From Gammaproteobacteria bacterium (lineage in GTDB: Bacteria; Pseudomonadota; Gammaproteobacteria; Nevskiales; Nevskiaceae), in assembly GCA_026398815.1 (NCBI GenBank), contig JAPLSA010000032.1:1-64000 (forward strand): a stretch of 64,000 bases of DNA. Reading direction: 5' to 3'. Positions 56,896-64,000 of the stretch are shown here, piece by piece. The stretch's first letter is position 1, and every line of letters starts with the position of its first letter. The notes under the pieces were generated by a model. It was not told where the DNA came from. It saw only the letters and a list, made by a program, of their open reading frames with translations, and searched no databases. The translations under genes were made by a program, and so were the position numbers.

Positions 56896-57043
56896 AACAA
56901 CAAGCGGATTTGTTGTTCGCCTGTTCGATACAAGCCGGCTTGTTGTTAACGATCCGCGGATTCTTGATCACGAACCATCTCGATCGTCATCCGTGAACAA
57001 CAAAGTTCTTTGTTGTTTGTACTTCTGAATTTATTGACAACAA
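56896..57043. promoter_or_regulatory. Phased palindromic operator array upstream of fic
   Basis: AACAACAA-N6-TTGTTGTT occurs perfectly at 56896-56917 and 56996-57017. A degenerate copy (right half perfect) lies at 56926-56947, and a left half-site GACAACAA lies at 57036-57043. The starts are 30, 70 and 40 bp apart, all multiples of ten, so the sites fall near the same helix face. TTGACA (57034-57039) may be a -35 element. The fic ATG is at 57070. Confidence 0.75.
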
Positions 57044-57069
57044 AAAGCCGCCCGCTCGATGATCGCGGC

Positions 57070-58197
57070 ATGAAGCTCGATACCCGCGAAGCGGTCCGCT
57101 ATCACCTTGGCCAGTTCCCGCCGCCGACACCCGACCTCGCACGGCTGATGCCGGGACTGCTCGCTGCCACCAGCGCACTGGCCCGCTACGACCAGGCGCT
57201 GCGCGGCATGCACAACAGCGAGCTGTTCCTGGCACCGCTGCGCGGCCAGGAAGCGGTGATCTCCTCGCGCATGGAAGGCACGATCAGCACGCTGGACGAA
57301 ATTCTGCAGCTCGAAGCCGAGTTCGGCGATGACGCCGGCACTGGCAACTCCGGCGGCATCCGATCCGATGCGATGGAGACCGTCCTCTACCGGCGCGCGC
57401 TGAACAGCGCGCAGCAGCGGATGACGCAGGGCCAGCCGCTGTCGGAATCGCTGCTCAAGATGGCGCATCACCAGCTGCTGTCATGGGGACGCGGGGCGGA
57501 CAAGTCGCCGGGGGCCTACAAGCGCGAGCAGAACTATGTCGGCGAACTTGGCAGCGGCCGGGTCAGCTTCATGCCGATTGCGCCGGAACATCTGGCCGGC
57601 GGCATGGAGGCGCTGTTCCGGCTGATCGGCGATGTCGGCATGCCGGTGCTGCTGCGCACCGCGCTGGCCCATGCCGAGTTCGAGGCGCTGCATCCCTTCG
57701 AGGACGGCAACGGCCGCATCGGCCGGATGCTGATCACGCTGATGCTGTGGAACGGCGGCGCCATCAGCGAACCGCACTTCTACATCAGCCGCTACTTCGA
57801 GAATCACAAGGACGAGTACATCGAGCGTCTGCGCCGCGTGTCGTCCGATCGCGACTGGGACGGCTGGTGCGCGTTCTTCTTCGACGCTGTCGAGCAGCAG
57901 GCGATCCGCAATCTCGAAGCAGCGCAGGCGATCCGCGCGTTCTACGAAGAGATGAAACCGCGCTTCAGCACACTGCTGGCCTCGCGCTTCGCGGTGGCCG
58001 CGCTCGACTACCTGTTTTCCCAGCCGGTGTTCAACAACAGCCGCTTCACTCGCGAGGCTGGCATTCCGCCGCAGACGGCGGCCCGCTTCACCCGCGTGCT
58101 GCTTTCCGAAGGGCTGCTGCAGACCGTCGTCGAACCTGCGGGCCGCCGCTCCGCGATCTATCGCTTCGAGCCGCTGATGCAACGGGTGCGCGTCTGA
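57070..58197 (+). CDS. fic: Fic family protein with class II inhibitory motif and C-terminal winged helix
   Basis: Fic enzymes transfer AMP or a related group to target hydroxyls. The 375-residue product has a Fic_N region with the inhibitory motif SSRMEG (near residues 65-70, S-x-x-x-E-G). The catalytic loop is HPFEDGNGRIGRM (His near 209). A C-terminal winged-helix-like region (about 310-370) has FTREAGIPPQTAARFTRVLLSEG. The in-cis helix means activity is normally self-inhibited. The HTH and the operator array upstream suggest it regulates its own gene. Confidence 0.93.
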   Translation: MKLDTREAVRYHLGQFPPPTPDLARLMPGLLAATSALARYDQALRGMHNSELFLAPLRGQEAVISSRMEGTISTLDEILQLEAEFGDDAGTGNSGGIRSDAMETVLYRRALNSAQQRMTQGQPLSESLLKMAHHQLLSWGRGADKSPGAYKREQNYVGELGSGRVSFMPIAPEHLAGGMEALFRLIGDVGMPVLLRTALAHAEFEALHPFEDGNGRIGRMLITLMLWNGGAISEPHFYISRYFENHKDEYIERLRRVSSDRDWDGWCAFFFDAVEQQAIRNLEAAQAIRAFYEEMKPRFSTLLASRFAVAALDYLFSQPVFNNSRFTREAGIPPQTAARFTRVLLSEGLLQTVVEPAGRRSAIYRFEPLMQRVRV

Positions 58198-58295
58198 CCC
58201 GCAGCCGAAGCGCTCTGGCCGCTGGCTGACGGCTACGGCGCGTGCGGCCGTGGCACTCGGCGCGGCGCGGCTGAGAGCAGGCTTTGAGAGCCGCC

Positions 58296-59330
<1,035 letters not shown>

Positions 59331-59499
59331 GGTCAGGTCGTTGGCGTGTGGTGGCGAGGTCGCAGAGCGTAATCGGAAGGACAGCCGATGCGGGCAAGCG
59401 ATGAGGGTTTGGCGCTGATTGGCTGGCTTTTTCGCGGTTCTTGTCTGTACAGAGCCACGCGCGCAACATATGACCATGTTTCGTGACTATGAGCGCCCC

Positions 59500-59760
59500 A
59501 TGGAAATCACCGCTGCCGAGTTCAAGGCGCGCTGCCTGAAGTTGATGGACCAGGTTCAGGCCACACAGGAGCCGATCACCGTGACCAAGCGCGGCCGCCC
59601 CGTGGCGCGTCTGGTCCCAATCGAGCCCGACGAAGTGCCACCGCTGTTCGGTTGTCTCAAGGGCAGCGTGACCGCAAACGACGATCTGACCGCGCCGATC
59701 GACCTCGATTGGGATGCCCAAGCCGATCCCGACATCGAACACCCGGGATCGCCCGGCTGA
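59500..59760 (+). CDS. Phd/YefM-type antitoxin
   Basis: The 86-residue product begins MEITAAEFKARCLKLMDQVQ and continues EPITVTKRGRPVARLVPIE, the DNA-binding and dimerising N-terminal pattern of Phd/YefM antitoxins. An acidic, Pro-rich C-terminal tail that would cover the toxin follows. An ATG 30 bp upstream (59470) would add ten residues. Its stop codon overlaps the toxin start (TGATG). Confidence 0.9.
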   Translation: MEITAAEFKARCLKLMDQVQATQEPITVTKRGRPVARLVPIEPDEVPPLFGCLKGSVTANDDLTAPIDLDWDAQADPDIEHPGSPG

Positions 59761-60182
59761 TGCCGCTCGTCCTCGATACCCATGCCCTGATCTGGCTCGT
59801 CGACGGCCGGGAGGGCGTGTTCTCGGCCGCCATGCTCGAGCGCATCGAACGCGCTGCGCGGAAAAGCGAGGTACTGATACCCGCCATCGTGTTCTGGGAA
59901 ATCGCGATGCTGGACGCACGAGGCCGCATCCAGCTTTCCCGGTCCTGCATCGCGTGGTGCGAGCAGGTTCAGGCGCGGCCCGGTGTCAGCATCGTGCCGT
60001 TGACGCCGGCGATCAGCATCGACAGCACCCGTCTTCCAGGCAATTTCCACAGCGATCCTGCCGACCGGATGATCGTGGCCACGGCCAGAGCGGAGAATGC
60101 GGTGCTGCTGAGCAACGACCAGAAGATTCTGGATTACGCCGCGACGGGTTCGGTGAGATCGGTGGCGTTGTTGGCGGGGTAA
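59760..60182 (+). CDS. vapC: PIN-domain toxin (VapC-like ribonuclease)
   Basis: The 140-residue PIN domain nuclease has the first acidic residue Asp6 in PLVLDTHALIWL, the glutamate in VFWEIAML and the third acidic cluster in DPADRMIVATARAENA, ending with LLSNDQKIL. All four acidic positions expected for Mg-dependent RNase activity appear present. It is translationally coupled to the Phd-type antitoxin gene. Confidence 0.92.
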   Translation: MPLVLDTHALIWLVDGREGVFSAAMLERIERAARKSEVLIPAIVFWEIAMLDARGRIQLSRSCIAWCEQVQARPGVSIVPLTPAISIDSTRLPGNFHSDPADRMIVATARAENAVLLSNDQKILDYAATGSVRSVALLAG

Positions 60183-60204
60183 CGTGAGGGTTCATGGCTC
60201 ATGC

Positions 60205-60405
60205 TCATGTCACGAGGCTCAATGTGTTCAGCATTTCGAGCCCGGCCTCTTTGATCCGTACCACATGAACATCGGATTTACCGTAACGCTGATCCTTCAC
60301 CCTCAAAAAAACGGATGCCGAGCGGCCAAGTCCGGACTCCAATATCTGAAATGGACTGGGCGGCACTCGCTGAATACATTTATCTACAGCCTCGTTAGAC
60401 CCCAA
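60205..60405 (-). other. Possible gene remnant (urate oxidase-like N-terminal segment?)
   Basis: A 66-codon minus-strand frame contains KDQRYGKSDVHVVRIKEAG followed by LNTLSLV. This recalls the YGKxxVRVxKVxRxGxxHxLxxLxV start of factor-independent urate oxidases but stops directly after it. The match is from memory and short. The rest of this 225-bp gap between vapC and the HNH gene shows nothing recognisable. Confidence 0.2.
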
Positions 60406-60407
60406 CC

Positions 60408-61388
60408 ATGAGCATCCACGCCGCCCTCAGCCTTATCCTTGACGAATATGCCAATGCTAAAGCTCAGGACTTCGCTCAGAACGCGATGGCGTCGATGCTA
60501 CGAGACGACCTTCCACAACAAGTCGCGGACGCGATCGCAAATGCTGACCGTTACGAAGTCGAAGGAAGTCCGGGCAAGGGTACTTGGGCCGACGTCCCGT
60601 GGATTGCAGTTCTTGATCGGCTGGTAACTGAGACCGCGCAGAAAGGCTATTACCTCGTCTATCTGACTAAAGAAGACGCCTCCGGCGTGTACCTGTCCCT
60701 CAATCAGGGCGTCACAACAATTCGACAGGAGTATGGCGCATCCACTAGGCACGCCCTCGAAACCAGGGCGAAGGACTTCGAGGCTCGGCTTGGCGTTCTG
60801 ACTAAAGGCTTGCTCTCCGGTCCGATCGATCTCGGCGCAAAGAAAGGGCTAGGGGCGGACTACCAGCGCGGATCAATCTGCGCCATTTACTACCCCAGAG
60901 AAGCCTTGCCCGATGAAGCAGTGTTGGTGTCAGATCTGCACCGGCTGCTTAAGCTGTACCAGCACCTGGTCGAACACGAGGCGACTCTCTTCGCGCGGGC
61001 CGAGGCTGAAGACGACGAAGTAGGCTTGGAAACCGAGCATCTCAAAAAGCTTCGAGAGCACAAACGCATCGAGCGGAACCGCAAGCTTGCGGCGCGCGTA
61101 AAGAAGCTTCAAGGGCATACCTGTAAGGCCTGTGGCTTTAACTTTGAGCACGCCTACGGCGATATTGGCGCAGACTTCATCGAGGCCCATCACTTGACGC
61201 CACTGAGTGAACTCTACGGTGACGTCGTTTTTTTAAACCCGAAGAAAGACTTTACGGTCCTGTGTTCGAACTGCCATCGAATGATCCATCGAAGTGAGTT
61301 CGTGAACAAAGTTGAGGAGTTTCGCGCCAAGTACGTGGTGAACAAGGGGCTCGAAACCATCTTTGAACCGCAACGATCAAGCTCGTAG
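60408..61388 (+). CDS. MrcB N-terminal domain-HNH endonuclease (modification-dependent restriction-like)
   Basis: The 326-residue product has an N-terminal DUF3578/MrcB-type domain (about 50-165) with WADVPWIAVLD, QKGYYLVYLTKEDASGVYLSLNQG and a C-terminal HNH nuclease. The nuclease has HTCKACGF (about 236), FIEAHHLTPLSE (about 258-268) and LCSNCHRMIHR (about 285), that is two CxxC zinc knuckles around the HH metal site. Such proteins resemble 5-methylcytosine-dependent nucleases without an McrBC motor. The base composition is visibly lower in GC than that of its neighbours, which suggests horizontal acquisition. Confidence 0.85.
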   Translation: MSIHAALSLILDEYANAKAQDFAQNAMASMLRDDLPQQVADAIANADRYEVEGSPGKGTWADVPWIAVLDRLVTETAQKGYYLVYLTKEDASGVYLSLNQGVTTIRQEYGASTRHALETRAKDFEARLGVLTKGLLSGPIDLGAKKGLGADYQRGSICAIYYPREALPDEAVLVSDLHRLLKLYQHLVEHEATLFARAEAEDDEVGLETEHLKKLREHKRIERNRKLAARVKKLQGHTCKACGFNFEHAYGDIGADFIEAHHLTPLSELYGDVVFLNPKKDFTVLCSNCHRMIHRSEFVNKVEEFRAKYVVNKGLETIFEPQRSSS

Positions 61389-61410
61389 GGCGGGTCTCGA
61401 CCCGCCCTAC
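61385..61410. repeat. Perfect palindrome at convergent gene ends
   Basis: GTAGGGCGGGTC and GACCCGCCCTAC form a 12-bp perfect stem around TC. It overlaps the stop codon of the HNH gene and ends 3 bp before the trmB stop. It is probably a dispersed palindromic repeat or a bidirectional transcript-end hairpin. Confidence 0.7.
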
Positions 61411-61412
61411 TG

Positions 61413-62141
61413 CTAGACCCGCACGAACTCCAGATCCGCCACTTCATGCCCGAGCCGCAGCCCACGGTTCTCGAAGCGGGTCAGCGGGCGGTCTTCCGGG
61501 CGCGGCACGAAGCGGCCGTCCGGGCTCAGGTTCTTGAGCCGCGGCTCGCTGGCGATGGCGTCCAGCATGTGTTCGGCGTACGGCGCCCAGTCGGTGGCGA
61601 GTTTGAAGCGGCCGCCGATCATCAGCGCATCGGCCACCGTGGCGACGAACGCCGGCTGGATGATCCGCCGCTTGTGGTGGCGAGTCTTGTGCCAGGGGTC
61701 GGGGAACTGCACGACGACTTCGCAGAACGCAGCCCTTGGCGCCGTCGTGCGCAGGAACTCGGCGGCGTCCGAGCACATGACACGGACATTGGTCAGCCCG
61801 CGCTTCTCGACCTCCTGGAGCACGCGGCCGACGCCGGGGCGGTGGACTTCGGCGCCGATGTGGTTGATCTCCGGGTGGCGTGCGGCAGCTTCGGCCAGAC
61901 GCTCGCCATTGCCGAAGCCGACTTCCAGCGACAGCGGCGCGGCACGGCCGAAGGCAACCGCGAAGTCGATCTCCGGCAGCGGGTGCACGTGCTCGCCGTC
62001 CGGCATCGGGCCCAGCCCGTACTGCGGCCACAGCCGCGCCAGCGCTTGTCCTTGCGCATCAGTGATGCGGCCTTCGCGGCGCACGAAGCTGCGGATCGCG
62101 CGGGCGCGGCGGTCGTTGTCGAGTTCTGGCAGGTCGGACAT
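61413..62141 (-). CDS. trmB: tRNA (guanine-N7-)-methyltransferase
   Basis: TrmB makes m7G46 in tRNA. The 242-residue SAM-dependent enzyme has LSLEVGFGNGERLAEAA, HIGAEVHRPGVG, the signature VVVQFPDPWHKTRHHKRRIIQP and a C-terminal TRFENRGLRLGHEVADLEF. The length and order of motifs are standard. Confidence 0.96.
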   Translation of the reverse strand: MSDLPELDNDRRARAIRSFVRREGRITDAQGQALARLWPQYGLGPMPDGEHVHPLPEIDFAVAFGRAAPLSLEVGFGNGERLAEAAARHPEINHIGAEVHRPGVGRVLQEVEKRGLTNVRVMCSDAAEFLRTTAPRAAFCEVVVQFPDPWHKTRHHKRRIIQPAFVATVADALMIGGRFKLATDWAPYAEHMLDAIASEPRLKNLSPDGRFVPRPEDRPLTRFENRGLRLGHEVADLEFVRV

Positions 62142-62180
62142 GAGATCAACCCTGGACTTTCGCCAAGCGCGGCAGGCGGA

Positions 62181-62990
62181 TCAGCCGATCACGCCGGCGA
62201 TCGGCGATGAGGCCGAGGCATAGCGACGCATCGGCATGCGGCCGGCGAGCTTGGCCTGGCGGCCGGCGATGATGGCGTGCTTCATGGCGCTCGCCATCAG
62301 CACCGGGTTCTGCGCTTCGGCGATTGCGGTGTTCATCAAGACACCGTCGCAGCCCAGTTCCATCGCAATCGCCGCATCGCTGGCGGTGCCGACGCCGGCA
62401 TCGACGATGATCGGCACTCGGGCGTTCTCGACGATGGCGAGGATGTTGTAGCGGTTCTGGATGCCGAGGCCCGAGCCGATCGGCGCGGCCAGCGGCATCA
62501 CCGCGACGCAGCCGATTTCTTCCAGCCGCCTGGCCAGCACCGGGTCATCCGAGCAATAGACCATCACGTCGAAGCCGTCCTTGACCAGGGTTTCGGCGGC
62601 AGCCAGCGTGCCGAGCACGTCCGGGTACAGGGTCTTCGGGTCGGCCAGCACTTCGAGCTTCACCAGCTTGCGGCCATCCAGCAGTTCGCGGGCCAGGCGG
62701 CAGGTGCGTACGGCGTCTTCGGCGGTGTAGCAGCCGGCGGTGTTTGGCAGGATCGTGTAGCGACTCGGCGGTACGACATCGAGCAGGCTCGGCTCGTTCG
62801 GGTTCTGGCCGATGTTCACGCGGCGGATCGCCACGGTGATGATTTCCGCGCCGCTGGCCTCGGTGGCCAGCCGGGTTTCCTCCAGGCTCTTGTACTTGCC
62901 GCTGCCGACCAGCAGGCGCGAGGCATAGCGGTGCCCGGCGATCACCAGGGCATCGTCGGCGGTGGACAACAGCGGTTCAGCCTGGCTCAT
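62181..62990 (-). CDS. thiG: Thiazole synthase ThiG
   Basis: ThiG forms the thiazole phosphate of thiamine from deoxyxylulose 5-phosphate, dehydroglycine and ThiS thiocarboxylate. The 269-residue TIM barrel has [39 protein letters not shown], the catalytic lysine in [31 protein letters not shown] and [30 protein letters not shown]. It lies downstream of thiS on the same strand. Its need for deoxyxylulose 5-phosphate implies a dxs gene elsewhere despite the mevalonate pathway. Confidence 0.97.
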   Translation of the reverse strand: MSQAEPLLSTADDALVIAGHRYASRLLVGSGKYKSLEETRLATEASGAEIITVAIRRVNIGQNPNEPSLLDVVPPSRYTILPNTAGCYTAEDAVRTCRLARELLDGRKLVKLEVLADPKTLYPDVLGTLAAAETLVKDGFDVMVYCSDDPVLARRLEEIGCVAVMPLAAPIGSGLGIQNRYNILAIVENARVPIIVDAGVGTASDAAIAMELGCDGVLMNTAIAEAQNPVLMASAMKHAIIAGRQAKLAGRMPMRRYASASSPIAGVIG

Positions 62991-63114
62991 CGGGAATCTC
63001 GTGTGTTGCGGGTGCGAAGGACGGGTTCCGGCAGCGGGCGGGTGAACAAGCTTGCCGCCCCGCGATCACCGCCATCGTCCGCACCGAAGGAAGAAGGGAA
63101 GGTCGTGGCGCTGT

Positions 63115-63315
63115 TCAGCCGCCGCCGATGGCGCGAACCACCTCGACGCGATCACCGGCCGCCAGCAGGCGCTGCGCCCAGCCGGTGCGGCTGACGATGT
63201 CGCCGTTCAGCTCCACCGCGCAGCGCTGGTTTTCCAGCCCCATCGCGCGCAGCAGCTCGGTGACGGAACAGGCTTCGGGTAGCTCGTACGGCGCGCCGTT
63301 GACAACGATCTGCAT
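63115..63315 (-). CDS. thiS: Thiamine biosynthesis sulfur carrier ThiS
   Basis: This 66-residue ubiquitin-like protein ends in GGG; the final Gly-Gly is the thiocarboxylated end that donates sulfur to ThiG. It has the ThiS pattern MQIVVNGAPYEL, SVTELL, VELNGDIVSRTGWAQRLLAAGDRVEVVRAIGGG (in part). It lies 124 bp upstream of thiG. No TPP riboswitch motif was seen upstream. Confidence 0.93.
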   Translation of the reverse strand: MQIVVNGAPYELPEACSVTELLRAMGLENQRCAVELNGDIVSRTGWAQRLLAAGDRVEVVRAIGGG

Positions 63316-63436
63316 GGCTGCGGAGGTGGTTTCGGAACGGCGCGGAGTTTACCCGACGAGGCCCGGCGCGATTCTCCGGCGCGGCTTGTCAGGCTGGCCG
63401 GGCGCGTGCATCCTTGCGCCCTGCAAAAGCACCCGA

Positions 63437-63510
63437 GCGGGTGTAGTTCAATGGTAGAACTGCAGCTTCCCAAGCTGCTAGCGTGGGTTCGATTCCCATC
63501 ACCCGCTCCA
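63437..63510 (+). tRNA. tRNA-Gly (anticodon CCC)
   Basis: The 74-nt cloverleaf begins GCGGGTG and pairs with CACCCGC. The D arm is AGTTCAATGGTAGAAC. The anticodon arm is GCAGC-TTCCCAA-GCTGC (CCC at loop positions 3-5), and the T arm is TGGGTTCGATTCCCA. The gene encodes U73 followed by CCA. It closely resembles glyU of E. coli. Confidence 0.97.
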
Positions 63511-63574
63511 CTTCCGGTCGCTCTCCCCGCTTCGCGCCCTTGCCTCGCCGCCGCCGTTCAGGGCCGCCAGGCGC

Positions 63575-64000
63575 TCACAGTTCGGCCACCAGCCGGAACA
63601 CCAGTTCCGCCGCCACGCTGCCTTCGCGCTTCTGGGTGCCAATGCCGAACTGGCTGGAAAAGCGCTGGCTCAGGCGGGCATGCACCTGCGGCATCACCAG
63701 CAGCGAAGCATTGCCGCGCGCCGTGTTGGCGTAGTTGGTTTCCAGGCCCAGCGTCCAGCGCGGGTCCATCTCGGCGAACAGCGTGGCGTTGACGATGCCG
63801 AGCGTGCGGCTGCCCGGATTGTCGCCGCCGAATTCGCGGTTGGCGCCGAGCATCGCCAGCGTGCTCCAGCGCGGCGAGAAGCGGTAACCGGCGAGGTACA
63901 GCAGCGAGCTGGCCATCGAATGGCTGCTCAGATCGTGGAACAAGATGCTCTGCACGCCGTGGCTGAACTGCCGGCTGGTACCGGCGCTGAAGGTGTACTG
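63575..64000 (-). CDS. Outer-membrane beta-barrel protein, C-terminal part
   Basis: The frame is open to the right edge and ends LVFRLVAEL at 63575. The visible 141 residues alternate hydrophobic and polar positions (SSLLYLAGYRFSPRWSTLAMLG, WTLGLETNYAN, ASLLVMPQVHARLSQRFSSQFGIG), as in transmembrane beta-strands. They end near a conserved C-terminal strand, although the last residue is Leu rather than Phe. The start is beyond the window and the family was not identified. Confidence 0.65.
   Translation of the reverse strand, partial: QYTFSAGTSRQFSHGVQSILFHDLSSHSMASSLLYLAGYRFSPRWSTLAMLGANREFGGDNPGSRTLGIVNATLFAEMDPRWTLGLETNYANTARGNASLLVMPQVHARLSQRFSSQFGIGTQKREGSVAAELVFRLVAEL

Noticed and set aside
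60184-60411. 75-codon plus-strand frame between vapC and the HNH gene
   Set aside because: There is no ribosome-binding site, motif or coding-like composition.
63316-63436. TPP riboswitch upstream of thiS
   Set aside because: The conserved CTGAGA and ACCTGATCTGG elements of the THI box are not present.

Overview
The window is high-GC, densely coding DNA from a Gram-negative bacterium. The gene set (linked metX-metW, TatD, TrmB, OprB porin, phosphotransferase FruB of the EIIA-HPr-EI type, ProC-YggT pair, PstSCAB with Pho boxes) points to a gammaproteobacterium. The combination of a mevalonate pathway with a large hopanoid cluster suggests the Nevskiales/Solimonadaceae or a relative; that placement is inference.

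Layout. 1-3.8 kb: the 3' end of an IS3-family element interrupts a membrane PAS-GGDEF protein, followed by a decayed gene. 4-8.9 kb: amino-acid genes ilvA (minus strand), then proC-yggT and metX-metW (plus strand). 8.9-16.4 kb: a minus-strand signalling operon (alpha/beta hydrolase, TerB-like protein, three-receiver hybrid kinase, CheR, CheB, REC-GGDEF). 16.5-22 kb: an exported glycine-rich protein, an HTTM-DCC membrane protein, tatD, a patatin-like lipoprotein and a DUF2804 protein. 22-26.2 kb: pstSCAB with a terminator inside the operon and two Pho boxes upstream of pstS.

26.2-46.7 kb is the highlight. A minus-strand operon carries mvaD, phosphomevalonate kinase, a fused HMG-CoA reductase/mevalonate kinase, idi, hpnH, hpnB and HMG-CoA synthase. 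It is divergent from a plus-strand hpnI-hpnJ-hpnK-hpnL operon and is followed by a minus-strand sqs-shc-hpnG-hpnA operon, apt and ispA. Together these genes encode almost the whole route from acetoacetyl-CoA through mevalonate, IPP/DMAPP, FPP, squalene and hopene to bacteriohopanetetrol cyclitol ether. Only the thiolase and the later side-chain reductions are not visible.

46.8-54.6 kb is a fructose uptake locus (fruB-fruK-fruA-oprB with divergent fruR and matched operator sites). 54.6-59.3 kb holds msrA, modA-modB without modC, a class II Fic protein preceded by a phased operator array, and an aldo/keto reductase. 59.5-61.4 kb is a small accessory island: a Phd/VapC-like toxin-antitoxin pair, a possible gene remnant, and a lower-GC MrcB-N/HNH nuclease. 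The window ends with trmB, thiG, thiS, tRNA-Gly(CCC) and the 3' part of an outer-membrane barrel gene.
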